This document shows, in pieces, positions 18,739 through 26,595 of a stretch of 64,000 nucleotides of DNA. A model generated the notes under the pieces. It was not told where the DNA came from, did no database searches, and worked only from the letters and a program-made list of their open reading frames with translations. Each line of letters starts with the position of its first letter. Within the stretch, counting starts at the first letter, position 1. Location: the NCBI GenBank assembly GCA_964621525.1, contig CAZUMS010000008.1:62001-126000 (forward strand). The letters are read 5' to 3'. The position numbers were made by a program, and so were the translations under genes. This DNA comes from CAZMGV01 sp964621525 [NCBI: uncultured bacterium] (lineage in GTDB: Bacteria; JAGRBM01).

Positions 18739-20085
18739 ATGGACCTGTTCGACCGCCAGCCGAAAGCCCCCGGGAGGTCCGTCCCGGACCCCTCGGCTCC
18801 GCTGGCCGAGCGGCTTCGCCCCCGGACGTTCGAGGAACTGGTGGGGCAGGACGAGCTGTTCGGCGAAAACGGGTTCGTGAGCCGCCTGCTCCGGGCCGGG
18901 AAGCCCCCCTCGCTGATCCTCTGGGGGCCGCCGGGCTCCGGCAAGACGACCGTGGCACGGATCCTGTCGGCCCAGTACGGCCTTCCGTTCGTCCATTTCT
19001 CGGCCGTCATGGGCGGCATGAAGGAAGTCCGGGCCATCGTGGACGAGGCGGACGCCACCCGGCGGCGCACGGGAAAGCCGACGATCCTGTTCGTGGACGA
19101 GATCCACCGGTTCAACAAGGGCCAGCAGGACGCCTTCCTTCCCCATGTGGAATCGGGCCTTATCGTGCTGATCGGCGCGACGACGGAGAACCCCTCGTTC
19201 GAGATCAATGCGGCTCTTCTCTCCAGGTGCCGGGTTCTCACCTTCCAGCCGGTCCCGCCGGAAGCCATCGAGGGCCTTCTGGTGCGGGCCCTCGAGGACT
19301 CCGAGCGGGGGCTCGGCGCGAAGCATCTGACGCTCACGGACGAGGGCCGGAAGATGATCGCGCAACTGTCGGGCGGCGACGCCCGGAACGCCCTCAACAT
19401 GCTCGAAACGGTAGTGGAGACGCTGCCGGGTGGTCGCACGGAAATTGCGCCGGAGGATATCCGCTCGGCGCTCCAGCGGACGACGCTCCCGTACGACAAG
19501 GCCGGTGAAAATCACTACAACGTCATCAGCGCATTCATTAAATCCATGCGCGGCACGGACCCCGATGCGGCCATCTACTGGCTGGCCCGGATGCTGGAGA
19601 GCGGCGAAGACCCGCTGTTCATCGCCCGGCGCATGGTGATCTTCGCGTCCGAGGACGTGGGGAACGCGGACCCCGGCGCGCTCGGCGTCGCACTGAATGT
19701 TTACTCGGCCTGCGAGCGGATCGGCCTGCCCGAATGCCGGATCAACCTCGCGCAGGGGGTGACGTATCTTGCGAGCGCCCCCAAATCGAACGCGAGCTAC
19801 GTGGCGGTCGGCAAAGCTCTTTCCGAGGTAAAAAAGTCGGGGCCGCTCCAGGTGCCGCTGCACCTCAGGAACGCCCCCACCGCCCTCATGAAAGACCTCG
19901 GCTACGGCAAGGGCTACCAGTACGCCCACGAGGCCGACGACGCCCTGATCCTCCAGGACCATCTCCCCGAAGGAACCCTGGAGAAAACCTTCTACGAGCC
20001 CAGGAAGATTGGCGCCGAAAAGGAAATCGCCGAACGGCTGGAACGCATCGCCCAGTGGAAGGAAAAGAAAAGGAGAGGGGAGTAA
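18739..20085 (+). CDS. rarA: Replication-associated recombination protein A (AAA+ ATPase)
   Basis: This is a 448-residue AAA+ protein of the RarA/MgsA (Mgs1/WRNIP1) family, which acts at stalled replication forks. Visible motifs are PLAERLRPRTFEELVGQ at the N-terminus, Walker A GPPGSGKTT near residue 64, Walker B FVDEIHRFNKGQQD near 120, sensor 1 GATTENPSF and the Arg finger region ALLSRC. The C-terminal tetramerisation domain holds EDVGNADP and YLASAPKSN. The gene is divergent from nadK, and its stop codon lies inside the loop of a strong terminator. No clear Shine-Dalgarno precedes the ATG. Confidence 0.96.
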   Translation: MDLFDRQPKAPGRSVPDPSAPLAERLRPRTFEELVGQDELFGENGFVSRLLRAGKPPSLILWGPPGSGKTTVARILSAQYGLPFVHFSAVMGGMKEVRAIVDEADATRRRTGKPTILFVDEIHRFNKGQQDAFLPHVESGLIVLIGATTENPSFEINAALLSRCRVLTFQPVPPEAIEGLLVRALEDSERGLGAKHLTLTDEGRKMIAQLSGGDARNALNMLETVVETLPGGRTEIAPEDIRSALQRTTLPYDKAGENHYNVISAFIKSMRGTDPDAAIYWLARMLESGEDPLFIARRMVIFASEDVGNADPGALGVALNVYSACERIGLPECRINLAQGVTYLASAPKSNASYVAVGKALSEVKKSGPLQVPLHLRNAPTALMKDLGYGKGYQYAHEADDALILQDHLPEGTLEKTFYEPRKIGAEKEIAERLERIAQWKEKKRRGE

Positions 20086-20103
20086 ACCCGCTCTCCTTTT
20101 CTT
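20065..20103. terminator. Bidirectional intrinsic terminator between rarA and the DHS-like gene
   Basis: A perfect 13-bp stem (AAGAAAAGGAGAG at 20065-20077 with its complement at 20091-20103) closes a 13-base loop that contains the rarA stop codon. Runs of A and T in the arms supply U-tracts in both directions, so it can end transcripts from rarA and from the converging deoxyhypusine synthase-like gene. Confidence 0.85.
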
Positions 20104-20121
20104 CGCCGGTAGTGCGGCGGA

Positions 20122-21084
20122 TTACTTGTTCAGCACATAGGCGAAGATCAGCGGCGCCACGATGGTGGCGTCGGAGTTGATCTCGAACTTCGGCGTGTCG
20201 GCGCCGATCTTTTCCCAGGTGATCTTTTCGTTGCCGCCGGCGCCGGAGTAGCCGCCGTAGCTCGTGGTGGCGTCCGTGATCATGCAGAAGTAGCCCCAGA
20301 GCGGGCAGTCCTTCTCGAGATCCTGCCGGATCATCGGGACGACACAGATCGGGAAATCGCCCGAGATGCCGCCGCCGATCTGGAAGAACCCGATGGAGTG
20401 CTTCTTCGTCGTCTCCATGTACCAGTCATGGAGCATGACCATCTGCTCGGGGCCCGAGCGGATGGCGCAGGGCTTTGTGAGCCCCTCGATCAGCGAGCCC
20501 GCGAAGATGTTGGCCAGCGTCGAATCCTCCCAGCCGGGGGTGATGATCGGGAGTTTCTTCTGCCAGGCGGCATAGAGCCACGAGTTCTCGAACGGGACGT
20601 GGTTCTTGCCCTTCCACACGCCTTCCTCGAACGCCCGGTAGAAATACTGGTAGGGGAACATGCCGGTCCCCTTCTTCGAATTCTCGACCCAGTACTGCTT
20701 CATGACGCCCTCGACCTCGCGGATCACGGTCTCGGGGAACGCGCAGTCGGTGACGCGGTTATAGCCGTCTTTCAGCAGCGCCTCTTCGTCGGCGGTGGAG
20801 AGGGAGCGCCAGTTCGGGATCTCCTTGTAGTCGTTCCGCGAGGTGAGGTTGAAAATGTCCTCTTCCAGGTTCGCGCCCGTGCAGGAGATCGCGTGCACCT
20901 TGTCCTGCCGGATCATCTCGGCGAGCGAGATGCCGAGCTCGGCCGTGCTCATGGCGCCGCCGAGCGTCACCATCATCTTGCCGCCCTGTTCGAGATGCCT
21001 GATGTAGCCCTGCGCCGCACGAACGGTCTCGCCGGCGTTGTAGTGCTTGAGGTTCTGGTCGAGGAAATCGCGGATCGGTCCCAT
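20122..21084 (-). CDS. Deoxyhypusine synthase-like protein
   Basis: The 320-residue protein matches the deoxyhypusine synthase family along its whole length. Visible segments are MMVTLGGAMSTAELG, SCTGANLEEDIFNL, ITPGWEDSTLANIF, FQIGGGISGDFPI and ATTSYGGYSGAGGNEKITWEKI. The last segment contains a lysine where eukaryotic and archaeal enzymes carry the catalytic lysine, followed by SDATIVAPLI. DHS transfers an aminobutyl group from spermidine to the translation factor eIF5A, which bacteria lack. Bacterial homologues probably act on other acceptors, such as polyamines (homospermidine-type chemistry). It stands alone, with its own terminator, so context does not settle the substrate. Confidence 0.88.
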   Translation of the reverse strand: MGPIRDFLDQNLKHYNAGETVRAAQGYIRHLEQGGKMMVTLGGAMSTAELGISLAEMIRQDKVHAISCTGANLEEDIFNLTSRNDYKEIPNWRSLSTADEEALLKDGYNRVTDCAFPETVIREVEGVMKQYWVENSKKGTGMFPYQYFYRAFEEGVWKGKNHVPFENSWLYAAWQKKLPIITPGWEDSTLANIFAGSLIEGLTKPCAIRSGPEQMVMLHDWYMETTKKHSIGFFQIGGGISGDFPICVVPMIRQDLEKDCPLWGYFCMITDATTSYGGYSGAGGNEKITWEKIGADTPKFEINSDATIVAPLIFAYVLNK

Positions 21085-21183
21085 GAAATACTGTCCTTGC
21101 CGCGCGTCTGGAACGCACGCGCGGTTCCTCTAGCAGAGGGGGGCGCCAAAGTGAATACAAAAGCGGCCGGTTTGGCGGGACTG

Positions 21184-22236
21184 TTACAGACGGCCCGCCG
21201 CCCGGTATTCCGTGAACCCCGTGCCCCCCAGCAGGGGGCCGCCGTCCGTGAACCGGCCCTCGAAGTCGAACCCCATAAAACCGCCGCCGGGGACGGCTCT
21301 GGCCACGGGGGTAGAACGGACGGCTTCATAGTCGAACTGCCGTTCGCCGAGCGCCAGCCGGCCGGTCCAGCGGCGGGGGATATTGAGACTCCCGTCCCGG
21401 TCCCACTCCAGAACCCTGGTTCGCAGGCCCCGGCCCGCGGCAAACAGCGAGCCCGGAGCCGAGCCTCCGCTCCGCAGGGGCAGCTCACGGTCCAGTACGG
21501 TGGCCGAAAGGCCCGCACAGGCCGAGCCGTCGTCGAAAGTCAGCACGTCCCAGTGCCAGCGGGGCGGCCCGAGACGGGCGATATTGAGGCGGCTGTCGCC
21601 GCCGAAGGCGTGTTCCGTAATGCCGGCGCCGGAGAGGGTTTCGCCGTTCTGGGTCCACGACAGGCTGCCGAAGGCGGACCAGTAGGTGAGGATTTTCGGG
21701 AACGAACCCCAGAGCAGCACCTCGCGGCTCACGGTTTCGGCCCGGAGCTTCGGCGACTCGCAGACAAGCTCCAGCCGGGGCCAGTCGCCTTTCCAGGAAA
21801 GTCCGTTCGAGGAACCGACATTCCAGGTCTCGGACGACTTCGAGAGGAAACCGGTGCCGAGAGGGCGGCGGATTTCGTCCACCCGGTCCCGGTAGCCGAA
21901 TAGGAAAAGCTCCTCGCCGGGGCCGTCCATGGCTTCGAGGGCGGAAAAGCAGTGGCGGCCGGGGTTCCGTCCGCCCGAGAAGAGCTGGACCTTGATCCAC
22001 CGGAGCGCGGACGACGGCGGAAAAACACCGATCAGGAAAAAGGCTTCCCAGGCCTCCGGCGGCGAGCGTCTCGACAGGTATTCTCTGGGGAGTGCGGCGG
22101 CTTTCAGCGGAGCGGCCCTCGTTTCAGATCCCGCCTTTGCCCGCCAGATACATGGGGCCTGACGGTGCCGGGAGTCCGCCCTCAGGTTCGAGCGTGACGG
22201 CGAAAACGTCAACCGTTCCCGAAACCGGGAGAACAT
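21184..22236 (-). CDS. Unknown protein with CrtC/AttH-like lipocalin features
   Basis: The protein is rich in aromatic beta-strands. GAGITEHAFGGDS followed by WHWDVLTFDDGSA, and a late GGTGFTEY, echo the paired lipocalin halves of CrtC/AttH-type proteins; this is a weak, pattern-level match. The start is uncertain. ATG 22236 would overlap the anti-sigma gene by 113 bases, and its first 37 residues look like shadow sequence. The next ATG (21930) removes about 30 residues that appear to belong to the domain. A non-ATG start just after 22124 is likely. It lies directly behind the ECF sigma/anti-sigma pair and may be part of that operon. Confidence 0.6.
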   Translation of the reverse strand: MFSRFRERLTFSPSRSNLRADSRHRQAPCIWRAKAGSETRAAPLKAAALPREYLSRRSPPEAWEAFFLIGVFPPSSALRWIKVQLFSGGRNPGRHCFSALEAMDGPGEELFLFGYRDRVDEIRRPLGTGFLSKSSETWNVGSSNGLSWKGDWPRLELVCESPKLRAETVSREVLLWGSFPKILTYWSAFGSLSWTQNGETLSGAGITEHAFGGDSRLNIARLGPPRWHWDVLTFDDGSACAGLSATVLDRELPLRSGGSAPGSLFAAGRGLRTRVLEWDRDGSLNIPRRWTGRLALGERQFDYEAVRSTPVARAVPGGGFMGFDFEGRFTDGGPLLGGTGFTEYRAAGRL

Positions 22237-22984
22237 TCACGTTCAGTTCGCAGCTTCCGTCGGGCTTCGGGGCGAAGACACCGGCCGAGACCGGCGCGTT
22301 CGCTCCCTGAATGGCCCAGAGCTGGTAGGTTTTCCCGGCGGGCGGTACGGGCAGGCCCGTCGCGACGAACACGCCGCCCGCTTTGCTCTGCCAGAGCATC
22401 CGGCCCGCCGCGCGGGGGTCCGGATCGAGCCCCTTGAGAAAGACGATCTGCGTTGAAGGGTTTTTAACCAGTTCGGCATAAACCCGCTGCGCCTCGATCG
22501 TTGCCCGGAAGTCGTCCCGGTCGGCGATGAGCCCGGCCATCTCCTGCCGGATGGCGGAGAGGTCCGCTTCCAGCTTGCGGTACTGTTCGCGGTATCCGCT
22601 CACGAACGAGTAACCGGCCACCAGCGAGAGGATTCCCGCGGCGATGGCGCCGACGGCAAAACTGTCCCACCAGGCTTTGCCTGCTGTTCCTGCGGCGGGG
22701 ACGCTTTTTCTCACCGGAAGGGCGATGACCTCTGCCGGACGCCTGCCGGCGGCGCGGCCTTCGGCATCGATCCGGGCGAGGAGGGCGTCCTTCACGGCAG
22801 GAGGCGGCGGGGAATCCGCCAGTTCAGCAACCAGGGTGGCGACTGCCTGCTCATATTCAAGGAGCAGCCGGGCCGCTTCGCGGTCGCCGGAACCGAGGCG
22901 GGCCTCGAACGTCTGCCGGTCCCCGCCGTCCAGCGCTCCCAGGGCGTAACCCGCCGCCAGATCTTTCAGTTCATCGCCGTTCAT
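22124..22984 (-). CDS. RskA-type anti-sigma factor
   Basis: This 286-residue inner-membrane protein has a cytoplasmic helical N-terminus (LAAGYALGALDGGDRQTFEARL), one membrane span at about 108-128, and a periplasmic RskA domain. That domain carries ATGLPVPPAGKTYQLWAIQG and ends FAVTLEPEGGLPAPSGPMYLAGK, the family's usual ending. Such proteins hold their ECF sigma factor inactive until regulated proteolysis. The zinc-binding HxxxCxxC motif of ZAS anti-sigmas is absent, as in RskA. The ATG overlaps the sigma gene stop (ATGA), which ties the two functionally. Confidence 0.9.
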   Translation of the reverse strand: MNGDELKDLAAGYALGALDGGDRQTFEARLGSGDREAARLLLEYEQAVATLVAELADSPPPPAVKDALLARIDAEGRAAGRRPAEVIALPVRKSVPAAGTAGKAWWDSFAVGAIAAGILSLVAGYSFVSGYREQYRKLEADLSAIRQEMAGLIADRDDFRATIEAQRVYAELVKNPSTQIVFLKGLDPDPRAAGRMLWQSKAGGVFVATGLPVPPAGKTYQLWAIQGANAPVSAGVFAPKPDGSCELNVNVLPVSGTVDVFAVTLEPEGGLPAPSGPMYLAGKGGI

Positions 22985-23526
22985 GCGCGCTCCGCCGAAT
23001 AGATGGTTCTGAGCCGTTCAAGCCCCGACCGTACCCGGGTCTTTACCGTCCCGAGCGGTTCGCCCAGTTTCCGGGCGATTTCCGAATGGGTGAGCCCTTC
23101 GAAGAAGGACAGTTCGATGACGGTTCTCTGTGCATCGGAAAGCTGTGAGAGCGCCGTTTCCACCATGTGCCGGTCGTCGGCGCCGGAGGAGGAACGGTCT
23201 GGCGTATCTTCCGCCAGTTCTGATGGAACCTCCCGGGAACCTTTCGCCCGGAGGCGGTCGATCGCCCGGCTTCTCGCGCGGGTATAGAGCCAGGATTCCG
23301 CGCTCCCGCGTGCGGGGTCAAAGTCACCGGCCCGCTCCCACACCTGCCAGAAAACATCCTGAAGCACTTCCTCGGCGGCCGGTTCGCTCCGGACAATGCG
23401 CCGGATCAGTCCGGACACTGGTCCAGCGAATCGGTCGTAGAAGAGGGCGAATGCATCCCGGCTGCCGGAAGCGATCTGTTCCAGCAGCAGTCCGGCATCG
23501 TCCGGGTGATCCAGGAATTCGGGCAT
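22981..23526 (-). CDS. ECF sigma-70 factor (SigK-like)
   Basis: The 181-residue protein contains sigma region 2 (ALFYDRFAGPVSGLIRRIV; EEVLQDVFWQVWERA; SWLYTRARSRAIDRLRA) at about 25-95. Sigma region 4 (LSDAQRTVIELSFFEGLTHSEIARKLG; GTVKTRVRSGLERLR) lies at about 125-175. Extracytoplasmic-function sigma factors redirect RNA polymerase in response to envelope signals. The gene is coupled to an RskA-type anti-sigma gene and divergent from an FecR-domain gene. A perfect inverted repeat sits directly before its ATG, and a second, widely spaced inverted heptamer pair lies further upstream. Confidence 0.95.
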   Translation of the reverse strand: MPEFLDHPDDAGLLLEQIASGSRDAFALFYDRFAGPVSGLIRRIVRSEPAAEEVLQDVFWQVWERAGDFDPARGSAESWLYTRARSRAIDRLRAKGSREVPSELAEDTPDRSSSGADDRHMVETALSQLSDAQRTVIELSFFEGLTHSEIARKLGEPLGTVKTRVRSGLERLRTIYSAERA

Positions 23527-23527
23527 G

Positions 23528-23593
23528 ACGTAAGGGTCTTACGTGGTTATCAAAGGCGGCGGATGGGGACAAGCAAAAAATAGTTAGATAACC
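23528..23593. promoter_or_regulatory. Inverted repeats in the ECF sigma / FecR divergent region
   Basis: ACGTAAG-GGT-CTTACGT (23528-23544) is a perfect 7-bp inverted repeat that begins one base from the sigma ATG, so as RNA it forms a hairpin over the ribosome-binding area. Next to it, GGTTATC (23545-23551) and its complement GATAACC (23587-23593) lie 42 bp apart centre to centre, about four helical turns, with an A-rich stretch between. These could be paired operator half-sites or an ECF-autoregulated control region. Confidence 0.45.
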
Positions 23594-23675
23594 GGAGGCA
23601 GCCCAATCCATGGGTGGCGTTATTCCCGTATTCTGGGGTAGAAACAGAATTGAACCGAAAGGCGGTCATTATCCC

Positions 23676-24299
23676 ATGAACAGAACTCTTCTGGCGTGCC
23701 TCGCCGTGATTTCAGTCACCCTCGCGGCTTCCGGAGCGGCGGATGCGGCCTCCCGCAGGCGGATCGGATCGGTGGCCCTCGTGAACGGCCAGGTGATCGT
23801 CATTTCGGGCGGAGTGACGTTCCCGGCGGAGCCCGGCTCTCCGCTCTACGAGGGCGACGTGGTCCGCTCCTATAATCCCGGCAAGGCGAAGATCGTCTTC
23901 CCCGACGACTCGATCATCAACATCGGACGGGACACGGAGTTCAAGATCAGGAAGGCGCACTTCGACCTCGACAAGCGCGACAGTGCTTTCGAGTTCGCCA
24001 AAGGCCGGTTCAAGGTGGCGGTGGGGAAGGTCTTTACGGCCTCGACGAACCTGTTCCGGGTCTCGACGCCGACGTTCGTCGCCGGTGTGCGCGGCACGGT
24101 GTTCTGGGGCGATACGGACCTGGACGCCTTCTGCACGCTCGAGGGCGAGGTCGAGACCTATGCCGTCTCGAACGAAGGCGTGAAAAAATCACTCACCGCC
24201 GGCAGCTGCGTGGCCGGCATGAAGGGCGGGGCGATGAACCCCATCTCGCCCACGGGCGAGGCGGTGAAGGGCTACATCGCGGAAGTCACGCCGGAATAA
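23676..24299 (+). CDS. Secreted FecR-domain protein divergent from ECF sigma operon
   Basis: I prefer ATG 23676 (MNRTLLACLAVISVTLAASGAADA), which gives a proper signal peptide and 207 residues. An earlier in-frame start at 23610 adds non-signal sequence. The FecR-type beta domain occupies most of the mature protein, with the motif VAGVRGTVFW near residue 137 and the strand LEGEVETYAVS. Two cysteines (FCTLEG and GSCVAG) could form a disulfide. Unlike Fe-citrate FecR it has no anti-sigma N-terminus. It may be a target or a periplasmic effector of the neighbouring sigma/anti-sigma pair. Confidence 0.82.
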   Translation: MNRTLLACLAVISVTLAASGAADAASRRRIGSVALVNGQVIVISGGVTFPAEPGSPLYEGDVVRSYNPGKAKIVFPDDSIINIGRDTEFKIRKAHFDLDKRDSAFEFAKGRFKVAVGKVFTASTNLFRVSTPTFVAGVRGTVFWGDTDLDAFCTLEGEVETYAVSNEGVKKSLTAGSCVAGMKGGAMNPISPTGEAVKGYIAEVTPE

Positions 24300-24320
24300 G
24301 CAGCGCCCGGCAAAACCCCG

Positions 24321-24848
24321 TTACGGAATCAGCACCTTCATCTGGAGCACCTGCCAGCGGTAGACGAAGTGCTCGTCGCCGATCCCGAACGGGAAGAGAA
24401 GTTCCATGTTGCTGCCGAGGGCGAACTGCTGGCTGAAGTAGTAGTTGAAGCCGGCGCCCATCTGGAAATTCGCACCCCAGTCGGTATCGGCCCCCGGGAA
24501 ATCCGGGATTGCGGCAATCAGCCCCACACCGGTGCCAACCCACGGCTTGAAGTTGCGTTCGATCTGGGAGCCCTGAATGTCCATCGTGAACCGGGCTTCT
24601 CCGGACATGAAACAGAGATCGCCGCCGTCCACCGAAGCAAACCCGATCTTGGGCGCGAGACTGATGCTGTTCGTGGCGTAATACTCGCCCTCGAATCCGA
24701 GGGTGTAACCCTCCGGGTTCAAGGTGAAACCGGCGCCCGCGCCGAGCTGGAATTTCCCCTTCCGGTTGTCGCCGTTCGCCGAGGCGGCAAATGGTGCCGC
24801 CAGCAGCACGGCAGCTGTGAGGAGTAGCAGGGGAACTGTCTTCTTCAT
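24321..24848 (-). CDS. Small outer-membrane beta-barrel-like protein
   Basis: ATG 24848 gives MKKTVPLLLLTAAVLLAAPFAASA, a clear signal peptide, and a 175-residue precursor. The upstream in-frame ATG adds 15 residues without signal character. The mature part alternates hydrophobic residues in short strands rich in Gly and aromatics (FQLGAGAGFTLNPEGYTLGFEGEYYATN; GANFQMGAGFNYYFSQQFALGSN), as in eight-stranded OmpA/OmpW-like barrels. It does not end in the usual aromatic residue, closing instead with VLIP. No family is assigned. It converges on the FecR gene and is probably monocistronic. Confidence 0.65.
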   Translation of the reverse strand: MKKTVPLLLLTAAVLLAAPFAASANGDNRKGKFQLGAGAGFTLNPEGYTLGFEGEYYATNSISLAPKIGFASVDGGDLCFMSGEARFTMDIQGSQIERNFKPWVGTGVGLIAAIPDFPGADTDWGANFQMGAGFNYYFSQQFALGSNMELLFPFGIGDEHFVYRWQVLQMKVLIP

Positions 24849-25048
24849 GGAAACGGTCGCTTTCGGGTGCCCTCTGTGTCCAATCTGAAACACGGTACAG
24901 CCTTATCCCGCGAGGATCAAAACTGGCAAGCAGGCTGCGTGAAGTTTGTTTAATCCTTCGGTGCGGCAATCCATAAATCCCTGTTATTCCTCCTGTATTT
25001 CAGGTGTGACACTTCCTGACACAGGCCTGTGGCAGGCTGTTCTCCGTG

Positions 25049-25064
25049 GTGGAAATGGTTCCAC
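25049..25064. repeat. Inverted repeat upstream of the Mu gp27-like gene
   Basis: GTGGAA-ATGG-TTCCAC is a perfect 6-bp dyad 52 bases before the gene's ATG. A second dyad (CTTTCC-GCGG-GGAAAG, about 25076-25091) follows immediately. Neither has a U-run. They may be regulatory sites or leader hairpins of the orphan phage-type gene. Confidence 0.35.
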
Positions 25065-25115
25065 GTCAGCCGCCGCTTTCCGCGGGGAAAGGGGCGATGG
25101 AGGGAGAACAGCATC

Positions 25116-25925
25116 ATGGCACGTCCCACGAAGGCAGGAGCCCTGCCGGAGGAGATCCGGCAGTGGCTGGAGCAGGAACTCGTGAGCCGGAAATTCACGG
25201 GCTACCGGGAACTCACGGCGGAGCTGAACCGGAAACTGGAGGAGGCGGGCGAAGCGGGCACGCTGAGCCGGGAGGCGGTGCGGCGCCACGCGGAGAAGTT
25301 CGGCGAGAAGCTGGAGTTCGAGCGCGAGATCGTCGCCCTCGCCCGGGAGCAGCTGGGCGAGGGGGGAGGGGGCCGTCCATCGCTCGAGCACATGCAGGCC
25401 GTGCTGGACGCGCTTCATGTCCTGACGTTCCGGAGCATGCTGGAGCTGAGGACCCGGGAGGCGGTGCCGGCCCGGGAGCTCGAACGGCTGCTCCGTACGG
25501 CGGAACGGACGCTGAAGTTCGAGATCGCGATCCGGTCGGCCGAGAGCAGCCGCCGGATGAGCGATTCGCTGGCCGTGGCGCGCGAGGCCCTGAACGAGAT
25601 GAGCGAAAAACTTGAAGCCCGCGCCGCACTGGAGCGGGAGGCTGAACGTCTCCGGGCGCAGATCGCCGCCGGGGAAGCGGCCGAAAGGGCCGCGGCGGCG
25701 GCCCAGGCCCGGTCCGTCGAAGCTGCGGGGCCGGCACGCCCTGGCACGCTCCGGCACGAAACTCCTGCTGCGGCTCCGGTTTCCGCACCCTTCGGCACGG
25801 AAAAACACGGATCGACATGGAACCTCACCCGCCAGCAGCGCCGCTACCTGGAACGCGAACAGGCGAAGGCCGCCGAAAAGGCCGCGAGAGAGGCCCGGAG
25901 AACCGAAGAAAAACGGGCGGCGTGA
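25116..25925 (+). CDS. Phage Mu gp27-like (DUF3486) protein, orphan
   Basis: ATG 25116 is preceded by a strong AGGGAGA ribosome site (25101-25107), giving 269 residues. The N-terminus (ALPEEIRQWLEQELVSRKFTGYRELTAELN) and the following SREAVRRHAEKFGEKLE match the DUF3486/Mu gp27 pattern: a helix-turn-helix DNA-binding region proposed to be a small-terminase-like component of Mu-type phages. The rest is almost wholly alpha-helical and charged (ERLLRTAERTLKFEIAIRSAE), with coiled-coil character and a Lys/Arg/Glu-rich C-terminus. No portal, large terminase, transposase or capsid gene lies nearby, so this is a prophage relic or a domesticated gene. Confidence 0.7.
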   Translation: MARPTKAGALPEEIRQWLEQELVSRKFTGYRELTAELNRKLEEAGEAGTLSREAVRRHAEKFGEKLEFEREIVALAREQLGEGGGGRPSLEHMQAVLDALHVLTFRSMLELRTREAVPARELERLLRTAERTLKFEIAIRSAESSRRMSDSLAVAREALNEMSEKLEARAALEREAERLRAQIAAGEAAERAAAAAQARSVEAAGPARPGTLRHETPAAAPVSAPFGTEKHGSTWNLTRQQRRYLEREQAKAAEKAAREARRTEEKRAA

Positions 25926-25947
25926 GGGGGAAGATTAGGGAGAGAGG

Positions 25948-26379
25948 TCAGCCCGTCGTGTCGCCGGGATCGCTGTCGCTGGCGGCCGCTTCGAGGTCGT
26001 CCAGTTCCTGCTCGGAGAGGACCATGTCGAGCTTCTCCAGCATCGACTCTCTGGTCATGGGTTTCACGACATAGGCATCGCAGCCCGCCTGGAAACACCG
26101 CTTGAGGCTCTTGTCCTCGGCGTCGCCCGTCACGATGATGACCGCCGTGCGCTCCATGCCGGGAAGCGTCTTCACGGTCTTGCAGACGGCATCGCCGTTC
26201 AGGCCGGGGAGATTGAGATCGAGGAAGACGACGTTCGGGCGCTCGGTTTTCACGAGCTTCAGCGCGTCGAGGCCGTTGTGGGCCTCCACGATATCGAGAT
26301 CGCGCCCCGTGAGGAAGGCGCGCTCCTGATCGATGATCCCCTGGACGTCGTCCACGAGGAGGATTTTCGGTTTCGCCAT
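25948..26379 (-). CDS. Single-domain response regulator
   Basis: This 143-residue CheY-like receiver has the acidic pair Asp10/Asp11 (KILLVDDVQG), phospho-acceptor Asp54 (VVFLDLNLPG), the switch Thr in IIVTGD and the conserved Lys in YVVKPM. All residues needed for phosphorylation are present. After the receiver there is only an acidic tail (ELDDLEAAASDSDPGD), so it must act by protein interaction. No histidine kinase lies in the window. Confidence 0.9.
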   Translation of the reverse strand: MAKPKILLVDDVQGIIDQERAFLTGRDLDIVEAHNGLDALKLVKTERPNVVFLDLNLPGLNGDAVCKTVKTLPGMERTAVIIVTGDAEDKSLKRCFQAGCDAYVVKPMTRESMLEKLDMVLSEQELDDLEAAASDSDPGDTTG

Positions 26380-26529
26380 GAGCCAGACAGTCCCGCACCC
26401 CCGTGGCTCCAGCCGTTTGCAAGGTTCCGGATGCCGCGGGGTGGTGCGGTGTTATAGACGGAAACACCCGAACGGGCCAAGCGAAGCGGTATAAAAGCGT
26501 TGTCCCGGTGCGGCAGGACGTGGCGGGTC

Positions 26530-26558
26530 TTGACTCAAACGCACGCTCTGGTCATATG
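26530..26558 (+). promoter_or_regulatory. Candidate promoter of tRNA-Ala
   Basis: TTGACT (26530-26535) matches the -35 consensus at five of six positions and is followed after 17 bases by CATATG (26553-26558), a weak -10. The predicted start is about 30 bases before the tRNA. Called by eye only. Confidence 0.35.
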
Positions 26559-26595
26559 AAGGGCCACCGGCGGCCATTCCGCCGGACCCGTTTAT

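Noticed and set aside
20398-21903. 501-codon open frame on the plus strand
   Set aside because: It is antisense to the deoxyhypusine synthase-like and lipocalin-like genes and has no domain pattern.
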